DNA of 48,353 nucleotides, taken from the NCBI GenBank assembly GCA_039029315.1, contig JBCCGK010000091.1:1-48353 (forward strand), given 5' to 3'. The notes under the pieces were generated by a model. It saw nothing but the letters and a program-made list of their open reading frames with translations, was not told the origin of the DNA and did no database searches. Source of the DNA: JBCCCJ01 sp039029315. GTDB lineage: Bacteria; Bacteroidota; Bacteroidia; J057. This document shows, piece after piece, positions 35,234-43,945 of the stretch (position 1 is its first letter; each line of letters begins with the position of its first letter). A program made the translations under genes and the position numbers.

Positions 35234-36571
35234 ATGGAAGCCAGACATCACAATTTGATACGAGCCATTGCCTATCTGCAACACATAACAGATCTGCGCC
35301 TGAGTCATCACTTCTCAAAGAAAAAGCTCGTCAAGAAAAAGTTCCAGTTCCCCGAATTCAAATTGGAGGAATCTGAGGACCTGTTTACTCGCTTCCTGTC
35401 CTACTGCGAATTCTCCATCGAAGAGTTCATCACCCTGATGTGTGCACTCGTTCCTCACGTGGTTCCGAACTTTTTTGAGAGAATCGTTGCAAAACACCTG
35501 TCTGAAGATGGCCAGTTCCCTGAATTTGGCGGGCATCGAAGCGGAAACAATCGCTCCATGATCCCAACGGTGAGTACCATCCTCTTTATTCTTGCGGGAG
35601 ATGATCTGTCCAGACGATTGGAGTTGCTGGAGATCTTTGATTCTGAACATGCCTTCGCACAGCAGCATATTCTCTCAGTTGATGAAGGAGAAAGAGGAGA
35701 ACCATTTTTGAACAGACGGATATTGATGGACAGCGAATATGTAGAACTATTTACCAAAGGGCGAATCAGTTTGCCCATGCTCAGTACAGAATTTCCAGCA
35801 GAACTCCTTCAGACGGACATGGAGTGGGATGACCTCATCTTGCAAGGCTCCACCCAAAAGCAATTGGACGAAATAGAACTCTGGCTTCGCCACAACGACG
35901 CCCTGATGGAAGAATGGGGACTGAAAAAGAAAATCAAACCAGGGTATCGTGCTTTGTTTTACGGCCCTCCCGGAACAGGCAAAACCCTGGCCGCTTCTCT
36001 CATTGGCAAATATGCTGATCGTCCCATCTTTCGTGTGGATTTGTCCAAAGTCGTGTCCAAATACATAGGCGAAACCGAAAAGAACCTTGCCAATCTGTTT
36101 GACAAAGCCGAGAACAAGGACTGGATTCTCTTTTTTGATGAAGCAGATGCCTGTTTCGGGAAGCGCTCCTCCACCAAAGATGCCAAGGATCGCTACGCCA
36201 ATCAGGAAATCGCCTACCTCCTGCAACGAATCGAAAATTATAATGGCCTGATCATCATGGCGACCAACTTCAAAAACAATATGGATGAGGCCTTTTTGCG
36301 TCGATTTAATGCTACTGTTTATTTCCCCAAACCACGAGCAGAAGAGCGTTTGCAGTTGTGGGAGAAATCTATTCCCGGAGGAATTCAACTTGATACGGAT
36401 GTAGATCTTACGGTGTTGGCTACAACATATGAATTGACCGGATCTCACATCATGGGTGCGATCCATCACGCTTGCCTCAAAACACGAGAGGCCAATTCTC
36501 AAACCTTGGTAGCGGATGTGTTGCTACAAGGAATTGGGAGAGAACTCGCCAAGGAAGGGAAGCGAATGTGA
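35234..36571 (+). CDS. eCIS AAA+ ATPase (Pvc15-like)
   Basis: 445 residues. A single AAA+ domain in the C-terminal half has Walker A GPPGTGKT (residues 244-251), Walker B ILFFDEADACFG (D302, E303), sensor 1 in IIMATNFKNN and arginines in AFLRRFNATVYF (R356, R357). The N-terminal ~190 residues are a family-specific helical region (FLSYCEFSIEEFITLMCALV). In PVC and Afp this ATPase is encoded in every cluster and is needed for assembly or cargo loading but is not part of the final particle. It begins 4 bp after the preceding stop and is the last gene of the operon; the next gene converges from the other strand 22 bp away. Confidence 0.92.
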   Translation: MEARHHNLIRAIAYLQHITDLRLSHHFSKKKLVKKKFQFPEFKLEESEDLFTRFLSYCEFSIEEFITLMCALVPHVVPNFFERIVAKHLSEDGQFPEFGGHRSGNNRSMIPTVSTILFILAGDDLSRRLELLEIFDSEHAFAQQHILSVDEGERGEPFLNRRILMDSEYVELFTKGRISLPMLSTEFPAELLQTDMEWDDLILQGSTQKQLDEIELWLRHNDALMEEWGLKKKIKPGYRALFYGPPGTGKTLAASLIGKYADRPIFRVDLSKVVSKYIGETEKNLANLFDKAENKDWILFFDEADACFGKRSSTKDAKDRYANQEIAYLLQRIENYNGLIIMATNFKNNMDEAFLRRFNATVYFPKPRAEERLQLWEKSIPGGIQLDTDVDLTVLATTYELTGSHIMGAIHHACLKTREANSQTLVADVLLQGIGRELAKEGKRM

Positions 36572-36593
36572 GAAACCTCTGATTGTCCGGTGA

Positions 36594-37247
36594 TCACAAT
36601 GCCCCAATCCGGCTTTCGTACAAATCCTTGCTCTCTGTGACAGTCTCGTTGAGAGAAGCCATGATATCAGCTACTTTGGATTCTATGTTCTTGAGGCCAT
36701 CATTGATTTGGGCGATTTGCCCCAGGGCGATAGCCACTTCCAGGGCCTTGACGATATCTACTGCATCAGTGTGCAGGCTGCGTAATTGCTCAATGGCCTG
36801 CGCTGTTTTTGACAGTGTCTTTTCATAATCAGCCCTGGAAGATTGCAAGGCTTTGGTGAGTTCGGCTTTGGTCTTGGCATCTCTCAGACTCGCTGTTTGA
36901 GCTTCCATTGCCGTAAACAGGTTTTCTGCATCACTCTTAAGCCCTTCATATTCCTTATTGAGGTTTTCGACCTGTTTGTTGACTTTCTCCCATTTGCTGT
37001 AGACCTGATTGAATTCCTGATCTACATTTTTTGCATTTTCCAATGCCCCTTGCAGCCCATTCAATGAGGTGATCCCATCATCTACTTGCTTGTCAGCCTT
37101 AAGCTTTTGGGATTCAAAGCTGGCAATCTGATTGCGAAACTTCTTTTTGTATTTGGGGAGTTCTTCAGGGCTACGCTGCTTGCAAGCTGAGAACATCAAG
37201 GCGATCACAAGTGGAAACAAAATCAGAATGTGTAGGTGGGTACGCAT
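36594..37247 (-). CDS. Coiled-coil lipoprotein of unknown function
   Basis: 217 residues using the ATG at 37247; an upstream in-frame start at 37298 would put 17 polar residues before the signal peptide. The lipobox is LMFSAC, with the Cys at about residue 22 after a hydrophobic core. The mature protein is a long coiled coil: QIASFESQKLKADKQVDDG, then KWEKVNKQVENLNKEYEGL, then ESKVADIMASLNETVTESKD. No enzymatic motif. It is probably anchored to the outer or inner membrane facing the periplasm. It converges on the eCIS ATPase gene, so it is unlikely to be part of that operon. Confidence 0.75.
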   Translation of the reverse strand: MRTHLHILILFPLVIALMFSACKQRSPEELPKYKKKFRNQIASFESQKLKADKQVDDGITSLNGLQGALENAKNVDQEFNQVYSKWEKVNKQVENLNKEYEGLKSDAENLFTAMEAQTASLRDAKTKAELTKALQSSRADYEKTLSKTAQAIEQLRSLHTDAVDIVKALEVAIALGQIAQINDGLKNIESKVADIMASLNETVTESKDLYESRIGAL

Positions 37248-37323
37248 AGGGGGAATATTATTGTTCAGATCTGATGAGCATATGTTGACAGATTTCATCA
37301 GTATAGTCTTTAGACCACTTTCA

Positions 37324-37331
37324 CAAAGGTA
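37324..37331 (-). promoter_or_regulatory. Possible -7 box for the coiled-coil lipoprotein
   Basis: Read on the minus strand, TACCTTTG matches the Bacteroidota -7 consensus TAnnTTTG and lies about 77 bp upstream of the chosen start. A clear TTTG at the right -33 spacing is missing, so this is a weak call. Confidence 0.3.
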
Positions 37332-37426
37332 GGTAACGATTCTGACAATCTGGAACGATAATTTTGAGCTCTATTGATCATTATTTCCCCCAGAAACAGT
37401 ACCTTTTGTGCCTCAACCCCCTCGCT

Positions 37427-40192
37427 ATGCCCCAATCATTCGTCTTTTTGATTCCCCTGATCCTGTTTTTTTCCTGCAATCCATCATCGGAATCGGCTGT
37501 CTGGATTGCACATGCACCAGCAGATACAGCCTATTGTCGTATCGATCCAGAAGGGCAGACTGTTCTCCCCAATGGTCGACTCATTGAGCCAAGAGGAAAG
37601 ACCATTCCCATTGCACCACATCCCTATGGATTGGTCCTTAGTCCAGACGGAACTGTAGCCATCACCGCCAATTCCGGGACCAGGCCCTTTTCTATCTCTA
37701 TTCTGGAGGATCTGGATAAGGACCAAGTGTCGGTCAGGCAAATACCAGATGGCCCTTTGAATGATGAAGGATTGCTGTCGGCAGTATTCATGGGATTGGC
37801 CATCAGTCCCGACAATCAAACAGTCTATGTGGCTGGTGGACAGGAAAACGTGGTTTTTGTTTTTGACATTGCTTCAGACACGAAGCTGGATTCGATTGAT
37901 TGTAGCCGGGAAGGATATTCCGGCTACATTGGCGACATGGTCCTGAACAAAGCGGGAAGCCAGTTGTATGCAGTCGATCAGGTTGGCTTCGAATTATTGA
38001 TCCTGGATACAAAAACCCGTTCTGTTGCACAACGCATTCCCGTCGGACGCTATCCATTTGGCGTATGTCTCTCTCCGGATGAACAGACTGCCTATGTCGC
38101 CAATGTGGGCATGTTTGAATACAGCAGACTGGACACCGCCTTGGAGTTTCCAGCCTTTGGGTATCAATCCAGGGAAATGAAAGAAGGGATAGATAGCCTG
38201 GGTATTCCGGGTCTGGGGGATCCCAATGCGCCAGAAGCTTTCTCCGTCTGGGCGATAGATGTAGGTTCATCAGTTGCTTCTGTTCGGGCAAAAATCAAAA
38301 CGGGATTTCTCATTGGAGAAGAGGTGGAAGGAATCCCTGCCGTTGGAGGGTCAAGCCCCAACTCCCTGGTGGCCACAGAGCAGTATGTGTTTGTCAGTAA
38401 TGGGAACAATGATTGCATTTCGGTCATTGATCCCAAGAAGGACTCGGTTCTGACCAATATTCGGTTGTCGCCAGACAAGCGCTTAGGCACAGCCAGAGGC
38501 GTGATTCCCTTTGGGTTGGCCTTGTCACCAGATCAGCGGCGTCTGTATGTCGCCGAGTCAGGGATCAATGCAGTAGGGGTGATAGATGTTGACAAATTGG
38601 AAGTGATTGGTCACCTCCCACTTGGCTGGTTCCCCGCCAAATTGGCGGTGTCGCCAGATGGAAAGCGACTCATCGTGGCCAATGCCAAAGGATATGGCAG
38701 TGGCCCAAATGGTGGCAAGAGCTTTGAGATGGGGCCAGAGGGGAGTTATATTGGCAGTCTGATGAAAGGATCCGTCAGCATTCTGGATGTTCCAACCGAT
38801 GCTGAATTGAGTGAAACTACTGCACAGGTTCTCCGAAACAATTTCCGATTTCGACCCGCCAATTCTCCTGACTTCAAGGATCGACAGCAGAATCCTGTTC
38901 CCTTATTTCCAGGGCATTCTGTCTCTCCGATTCAGCACATTGTTTTTATCTCAAAAGAAAATCGGACCTATGATGAAGTATTTGGACAACTGAAGAAGGG
39001 GAGAGGGGATGCTTCTCTGGCGCGCTATGGAAGGAAAGCCAGCTTTCGCAACAATGCCGGAACAGATTCGGTACAGGACTGTGATGTGATGCTGAACCAT
39101 CTTGCTTTGGCAAGGCGATTTGTCATTTCGGACAACTTTTATGTAGATGCGGACCACTCAGCAGATGGCCATCGCTGGTTGGTCAATACTTATCCCAATG
39201 AGTGGGTGGAGACCCATGTTGCCGCAGCTTACGGTGGCAAAAGACGCATGCAGCCGGATTCCAAATCGCCAGGAAATCTTGCTCTGGTTGGATCTACAGG
39301 AGCCATTTACCCGGAAGACTACAATGAACATGGCTCCATTTGGGACCATTTTGAGCGGCATGGCATAGATTTTTTCAATTTTGGCTTTGGGACAGAACTT
39401 GCCGGCAATTTGTCTGACAGTACGATGAAATATACCGGAGTCAAATATCTGGTGAATTTCCCTTTGCCAGGCCCCTTATTTGATCGCTCATCCCGCAGCT
39501 ATGCCACCTACAATATGGCCATCCCTGATCAGTTTCGGGCTGATATGTTTGTGCAGGAATATGAAGAAAAATGGGGAGAGGGAGGTGCGCCTTTGCCATC
39601 TGTCTTGACTATTCTTCTTCCCAATGATCATGGGGCCGGAGACAGACCACATGCGGGTTACCCCTTTCGTGAGAGCTATATGATGGACAATGATCTCGCG
39701 CTCGGCCGGATCGTCGAATTTCTCTCTCATACGCCTTACTGGAAGAACATGATCATTGTCGTAACGGAAGATGATTCTCAAAATGGCGTAGATCATATCG
39801 ATGCGCATCGCAGTTTGCTGATGGTCATCTCTCCTTATGCCAAACGAGATTATGTCGGGCATCAACATTATAGTTTTGGCAGTATTTTCAAAACATTCTG
39901 GAACATTCTGGGGCTGCCTTATCTGAACCAGTATGATGCTGGAGCCACAGATTTGGCTGACTTGCTTACCGAAGAAGCTGATTTTACCCCTTATAATGCC
40001 TATCCGGTAGATGCTCGAGCCTTTGATCCACAAAAAGTTCTTGACCCTTTTGATGAAGCATTCGATTGGGAGGCGGTGGTAGGCTCCCCCAATTTGGATG
40101 ATCCTGAAGTATTATTGAAAGAAGCCAGGGAAGCAGATCGCCAACGAGAATTGGAGCGAAATCGACAAAGTAACCCCATTCGAAAAAAATAA
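37427..40192 (+). CDS. YncE-like beta-propeller / phosphoesterase fusion lipoprotein
   Basis: 921 residues from the ATG at 37427, chosen because it gives a clean lipoprotein signal (FVFLIPLILFFSC). The first ~470 residues form a beta-propeller of the YncE/YVTN kind with repeated PYGLVLSPDGTVAITANSG, FGVCLSPDEQTAYVANVG, FGLALSPDQRRLYVAESG and AKLAVSPDGKRLIVANAKG blades. From about residue 500 there is an alkaline-phosphatase-superfamily/phosphoesterase domain: HIVFISKENRTYDEVFG, SDNFYVDADHSADGHRW, LLPNDHGAGDRPHAGYP and VTEDDSQNGVDHIDAHRS, which carry the Asp/His metal ligands. Such fusions are known in Bacteroidota; they probably hydrolyse phosphate esters at the cell surface or in the periplasm. 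The substrate is unknown. It stands alone, divergent from the neighbouring lipoprotein. Confidence 0.87.
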   Translation: MPQSFVFLIPLILFFSCNPSSESAVWIAHAPADTAYCRIDPEGQTVLPNGRLIEPRGKTIPIAPHPYGLVLSPDGTVAITANSGTRPFSISILEDLDKDQVSVRQIPDGPLNDEGLLSAVFMGLAISPDNQTVYVAGGQENVVFVFDIASDTKLDSIDCSREGYSGYIGDMVLNKAGSQLYAVDQVGFELLILDTKTRSVAQRIPVGRYPFGVCLSPDEQTAYVANVGMFEYSRLDTALEFPAFGYQSREMKEGIDSLGIPGLGDPNAPEAFSVWAIDVGSSVASVRAKIKTGFLIGEEVEGIPAVGGSSPNSLVATEQYVFVSNGNNDCISVIDPKKDSVLTNIRLSPDKRLGTARGVIPFGLALSPDQRRLYVAESGINAVGVIDVDKLEVIGHLPLGWFPAKLAVSPDGKRLIVANAKGYGSGPNGGKSFEMGPEGSYIGSLMKGSVSILDVPTDAELSETTAQVLRNNFRFRPANSPDFKDRQQNPVPLFPGHSVSPIQHIVFISKENRTYDEVFGQLKKGRGDASLARYGRKASFRNNAGTDSVQDCDVMLNHLALARRFVISDNFYVDADHSADGHRWLVNTYPNEWVETHVAAAYGGKRRMQPDSKSPGNLALVGSTGAIYPEDYNEHGSIWDHFERHGIDFFNFGFGTELAGNLSDSTMKYTGVKYLVNFPLPGPLFDRSSRSYATYNMAIPDQFRADMFVQEYEEKWGEGGAPLPSVLTILLPNDHGAGDRPHAGYPFRESYMMDNDLALGRIVEFLSHTPYWKNMIIVVTEDDSQNGVDHIDAHRSLLMVISPYAKRDYVGHQHYSFGSIFKTFWNILGLPYLNQYDAGATDLADLLTEEADFTPYNAYPVDARAFDPQKVLDPFDEAFDWEAVVGSPNLDDPEVLLKEAREADRQRELERNRQSNPIRKK

Positions 40193-40272
40193 TTGAGGGG
40201 TAGGCTAACTTTTTTTTCCTTCATGCGACTAAGAGGGTATAAGATCCCTGTTAAGACACAAATATTAACACC

Positions 40273-41364
40273 ATGATGCATAAAATCGCTATTTTCTCTC
40301 TTCTGATTTCCATTTCCCCTGGAATTGTTGGACAAAACTTCGATCCGGGATATATCGTCAAGCAAAATGGAGACAGCTTGTATGGAGAACTCTCCTTGGG
40401 ATTTGACGAACAGCTTCAGCATCTGGTTTCCTTCCGCAAGGACAAGAATGAGGAGGCACATACCTATACCGTTGATGAATTGACGGCCATTTCCAAAAAA
40501 GGGAGCCTGTTTCGGGTTGCGACCTTCAGCTATACAGAAGTTGATGATCAGCAAATACCTATGCATGCCTTTGTTGAAGTGCTTTTGGAAGGGGAACTGT
40601 CCTTATATCGCTTTCGTACACCGCGGTATCGAAAGGTCTTCTATCTCCAACAGGCAGATAACCCTCTTCAAGAGTTGGTTCAGGCAGGGGTCAAATATCG
40701 AACGGTCGGTGATAAGCAGTTTCAGGTCAAGGATACCCGATATATTTCGACGCTTCAACTCTATATGACGGGATGTCCAGAACTGGAAGACGACATCAAA
40801 CAAAGTCTTTATAATGCTAACTCCTTACGAAAATTATTTGTCGCATGGCATGAGTGCAGGAATCTTCCCTTTGAAGACAGATCGATGCAAGTTTCCAGGG
40901 GAGTGAGAATTGATGGGATACGAATCGCCTATAGCCTCAATCCCCAAAATTTTGATCGCGAAGGTTGGATCAATAGTAGCATAGTTCAGGCGCTGGAAGT
41001 GTCCACGGATATTCATCTAAAAGGATTTTCCCTCTTCCATATTCAAGTTGGGGCAGAGGTCATCGTTTTCCAATACGATCTGGATCAGCTCATTTACAGC
41101 TTTCCAGTTTCATTGGTCAAAAGAATGCCATTACATCAAGGAGAACTATTTGGCAAGATCGGAGCAGTCCCTATGACTCGTTTTCGTAGTACGAATCCTC
41201 TTCCGATTTCTTCCGCTGGATCCAAAAACCATGTTCTGTTGCAGGCTGCTTTGGAGTATGAGTTTCCTTTTCCTAAGAAAACCCCAGTGTATTTGGAGGC
41301 CAGAGCCTTAGTTTTTTCCTTTCGCGTTCTTATGTTTGGCCTAAAAGCAGGAATCAAATTGTAA
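40273..41364 (+). CDS. Exported protein of unknown function (paralogue 1)
   Basis: 363 residues with a signal peptide (IAIFSLLISISPGIVG, cleaved before QNFD). The N-terminal domain opens with DPGYIVKQNGDSLYGELSL and continues HTYTVDELTAISKKG, a pattern of short strands seen in exported Bacteroidota proteins. The C-terminal ~150 residues alternate hydrophobic and polar residues (FSLFHIQVGAEVIVFQYD; LEYEFPFPKKTPVYLEARAL) and may be a small outer-membrane beta-barrel. The whole protein is related to the next gene product. No enzyme motif seen. Confidence 0.7.
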   Translation: MMHKIAIFSLLISISPGIVGQNFDPGYIVKQNGDSLYGELSLGFDEQLQHLVSFRKDKNEEAHTYTVDELTAISKKGSLFRVATFSYTEVDDQQIPMHAFVEVLLEGELSLYRFRTPRYRKVFYLQQADNPLQELVQAGVKYRTVGDKQFQVKDTRYISTLQLYMTGCPELEDDIKQSLYNANSLRKLFVAWHECRNLPFEDRSMQVSRGVRIDGIRIAYSLNPQNFDREGWINSSIVQALEVSTDIHLKGFSLFHIQVGAEVIVFQYDLDQLIYSFPVSLVKRMPLHQGELFGKIGAVPMTRFRSTNPLPISSAGSKNHVLLQAALEYEFPFPKKTPVYLEARALVFSFRVLMFGLKAGIKL

Positions 41365-41478
41365 GAGACTGACCCGATCGCCATCTTTCTATGAATTGTG
41401 CCAGGATCGTTCTATTCCCTATGGAATCTTTCCTGAATCCATACTGTTTCACCATTTATTTATACAATCCCCAATATC

Positions 41479-42510
41479 ATGAAATCTCTTCTTTTTTGCT
41501 CCCTCTTTATTCTCAGTTTCTTTTCCTGTGGCTTAGGTCAGAATACAGAATTTCTGGATGGATATATTGTCCTTGCAAATCAGGATACAGTAAGAGGCCC
41601 CATTGCGCTGACGTTCAAAAATTCCCAGCAGGCAATTACTTTCCGATCTGCGAATGCCGAGGAAAGCGTGTATACCCTGGATGAGCTTGCCGGATATGGC
41701 CTGGAGGGAGATCACTATAGATCCTTTGGATTCATGTTGACCCAAAATGATGGACAGGAGGTGTTCCGAAAGGGCTTTGTTCATCTCTTGCTGGAAGGCA
41801 CGATTTCCTTGTACAGATATACGGATCCTGGATCAGACCGAACGATCTTCTATTTGGAAAAAGAAAAAGGAGAACTGCTGGAATTGGTCTATCGTGATCC
41901 CCGAAAAAGCACACTCAATGCACAGGCGAGTTATCGATTCAACCAAACCTTAAAGGAGACCTTCATTTCCTGCTGGAAAGTTGTCGAGCAGATAGATCAG
42001 GTAGAATACAAGACCAGAGATTTGCTGTCCGTTTTTACAAACTGGCATGAGTGTGAAGACAAGAATTATACTGTTTTTAATAGTGAGAGAAAAAAAGCTG
42101 CTCTCCAATTCAATGGATTGATCCTCCAAGCTGGTCTGGGACGATTTTATGAGGCAGCCCAGGGAGGTCCGGTAATTTCTCAAATTGGATTGGGGGGACT
42201 CCTGCTGGAGGTACAGCCCAAATCCGCGCATTCCAAGTGGGCATTTCAGGGAGGCCTGGACTACTTGGCCTTGTTGAATTCTGATATCCGGAATGAGTTC
42301 AGTCTCAATGTCTGGGGAAAACGCTTTTTTCCTGTCAAAAAAGCAAATATGTATGCAAAAGTTGGCCTTTCAGGTTTTGATCCACAAGCTGCTATTGGAT
42401 TTTCGAGATCACTTAGCAAACACATATTTGTTAAACTTGAAACTCGCGCTATCCTGGCTCGGACGGCTGGAACCATTTATCTAGCCAATATTGGTTTTGG
42501 ATTCAAATAG
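41479..42510 (+). CDS. Exported protein of unknown function (paralogue 2)
   Basis: 343 residues. The signal sequence (SLLFCSLFILSFFSCGLGQ) could be cleaved after GLG or at the FFSC lipobox. The mature start (LDGYIVLANQDTVRGPIALTF, then SVYTLDELAGYGLEG, then FVHLLLEGTISLYRY) aligns with paralogue 1, as does WHECEDKNY with WHECRNLPF in the other copy. The C-terminal third has barrel-like alternation (FQGGLDYLALL; ARTAGTIYLANIGFGFK), ending in an aromatic-rich strand as outer-membrane barrels do. It lies 114 bp downstream of paralogue 1 and is probably a tandem duplicate. Function unknown. Confidence 0.7.
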   Translation: MKSLLFCSLFILSFFSCGLGQNTEFLDGYIVLANQDTVRGPIALTFKNSQQAITFRSANAEESVYTLDELAGYGLEGDHYRSFGFMLTQNDGQEVFRKGFVHLLLEGTISLYRYTDPGSDRTIFYLEKEKGELLELVYRDPRKSTLNAQASYRFNQTLKETFISCWKVVEQIDQVEYKTRDLLSVFTNWHECEDKNYTVFNSERKKAALQFNGLILQAGLGRFYEAAQGGPVISQIGLGGLLLEVQPKSAHSKWAFQGGLDYLALLNSDIRNEFSLNVWGKRFFPVKKANMYAKVGLSGFDPQAAIGFSRSLSKHIFVKLETRAILARTAGTIYLANIGFGFK

Positions 42511-42834
42511 GGGTAATGCAATACATGTAAGGCTGCCATCGGCACGTAGCAATGATCGGCAGACCATTGCTAGGTGGAATGTTATTGAAGCGGATGCCTT
42601 TCTATCTACGATAGGCAAAGCGAGAGATGGTCTGCCGATCATCTCTACAAATATCCTGTCGGAAGATTAGCATTACTTTTGAACCACTAACCAAATAGGA
42701 AGTCGATCGCATCCTGGCCCCTGCTAGTGAGGGGATGATGAATGTCCACCTAGCCAAGAGGTCTGAATAATCGCATACACACATGCCATGTTCAGGCACC
42801 TTGGTTGTGGGACTATTGGGAATAGCCCATCCCT
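42511..42834. other. Intergenic region with inverted repeats
   Basis: 324 bp between convergent genes with no credible ORF. It holds the 16-bp inverted repeat described separately, a further 9-bp pair (GCTAGGTGG at 42569-42577 and CCACCTAGC at 42746-42754), and a small hairpin around CTATT-ggg-AATAG near 42811-42826 that may act as a two-way terminator. Confidence 0.5.
42552..42642. repeat. 16-bp perfect inverted repeat flanking 59 bp
   Basis: ATGATCGGCAGACCAT (42552-42567) and its exact reverse complement ATGGTCTGCCGATCAT (42627-42642). The interior has a small CTATC-tac-GATAG hairpin. Size and structure suit a REPIN/MITE-like element or a long hairpin RNA. No target-site duplication is evident. 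Confidence 0.6.
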
Positions 42835-43827
42835 CTAGGACCTGTGCGATTTTCTTACCTGCCGGATAAGGTCAGGAAGATGTTTCAAGGAAGCAATCTC
42901 TCGTAATTTTTGACGGGCTTCCATTGCAACCATGCCAAGATATGTTTTGCCTCCTTCCAGCGAGGACATCACTCCTGTTTTGCCCAGCAGTTCTGCTCCT
43001 TTTCCTATGGTCAGGTCCTTGACCACGCCGACTTGACCCCAAAGAATGACTTCATCTTCGACAGTCACCACACCAGCGATCCCCACCTGGGAGGCAATCA
43101 GACATTTTTTGCCGATAACCGTATCATGGCCAATTTGGATGAGGTTGTCGAGTTTGGTCCAGGCACCGATTCTTGTATCCCCGCTTACGCCTCGGTCAAT
43201 TGTGCAATTTGCCCCAATGTCTACATGATCTTCGATGACCACCCGGCCCTTACTCAGGAGCTTGTCACGACCATAGGCACGTCCCTTGAAGTAGAACGCT
43301 TCTCCGCCTATGACTGTGCCAGCATTGATGCAAACGTGATCTCCAATCTGGCTATGATCATAGAGGGTGACATTGGCATGGATCTGACAATGAGCTCCGA
43401 TGCGAACATGAGAGCCTACGACAGCATTGTGGCCAATTTCGGTTCCTTCTCCAACGACGACCCCTTCCCCAAAAACCACATTCCGGCCAATTTTGCATCC
43501 CTCTCCCAATACAGGTGTTCCTGCAACATCAAGCGAGATCCATGGCTGGCACCATTCTGTCAAGCGATTGTAATCTCTGAAGGGATCATCACTGATAATC
43601 AGGGCTTTTCCTTGAGGCGGCTCTACTTCTTTATTAATAAGGATGGTGCTGGCAGCGCTTGAGAGGGATTTGGCGTAGTATTTTTCGATGTCCACAAAGG
43701 TCAAATCTCCATGCTCAACCATGTGGATCTCATTGATTCCTGAGATAAGATGACTGTCCGCACCTAGCCAGGGACAACCCAGATAGCTAGCCGCTTGTTT
43801 CAGGGTAAGAGGAGTCGTTAGTTTCAT
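42835..43827 (-). CDS. lpxD: UDP-3-O-acylglucosamine N-acyltransferase (LpxD family)
   Basis: 330 residues using the ATG at 43827; the frame extends 31 codons upstream, but the MKLTTPLTLKQAASYLG start matches the family. Residues 1-100 form the LpxD uridine-binding domain (INEIHMVEHGDLTFVDIEKY, then ALIISDDPF). A left-handed beta-helix of hexapeptide repeats follows (IGRNVVFGEGVVVGEGTEIG). IDRGVSGDTRIG and LDNLIQIGHDTVIG carry the catalytic His. A C-terminal helix ends the protein. LpxD transfers a 3-hydroxyacyl chain from ACP in lipid A synthesis in the cytoplasm. Bacteroidota often have a second LpxD-like gene elsewhere, and this solitary copy, without lpxA/C or fabZ beside it, could be that paralogue. 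It is divergent from hppA. Confidence 0.82.
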   Translation of the reverse strand: MKLTTPLTLKQAASYLGCPWLGADSHLISGINEIHMVEHGDLTFVDIEKYYAKSLSSAASTILINKEVEPPQGKALIISDDPFRDYNRLTEWCQPWISLDVAGTPVLGEGCKIGRNVVFGEGVVVGEGTEIGHNAVVGSHVRIGAHCQIHANVTLYDHSQIGDHVCINAGTVIGGEAFYFKGRAYGRDKLLSKGRVVIEDHVDIGANCTIDRGVSGDTRIGAWTKLDNLIQIGHDTVIGKKCLIASQVGIAGVVTVEDEVILWGQVGVVKDLTIGKGAELLGKTGVMSSLEGGKTYLGMVAMEARQKLREIASLKHLPDLIRQVRKSHRS

Positions 43828-43869
43828 GTTGCAAAGAAAAATAAGATTTTGGGGAAAAGCTTCCTTTTG

Positions 43870-43900
43870 TTTGCAAATTCTAGGCAAAGGAGTAACTTTG
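43870..43900 (+). promoter_or_regulatory. Bacteroidota-type promoter of hppA
   Basis: TTTG at 43870-43873, then exactly 19 bp, then TAACTTTG at 43893-43900, a full match to the Bacteroidota housekeeping consensus TTTG-N19-TAnnTTTG. Transcription would begin about 7 bp further on, giving a leader of roughly 40 nt before the ATG at 43946. Confidence 0.75.
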
Positions 43901-43945
43901 CGTCTTTCTTTGAATTTCAACGATTTAACCCGAGAAAATTTCCGA

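Noticed and set aside
8185..36571. Type VI secretion system (Bacteroidota T6SSiii) or prophage
   Set aside because: VgrG-like, gp25 and sheath genes fit several systems, but the Pvc15-type AAA+ ATPase, DUF4255, DUF5908, CIS_TMP and DUF4157 are eCIS markers, and there are no membrane-complex, capsid, portal, terminase or integrase genes.
42910..43662. 250-codon + strand ORF across lpxD
   Set aside because: Antisense to hexapeptide repeats, whose regularity keeps the opposite frame open; the LpxD reading on the minus strand is clear.
43826..43945. N-terminal extension of HppA by 40 residues
   Set aside because: It would overlap the lpxD start and include the promoter; the ATG at 43946 begins the family-typical first helix.
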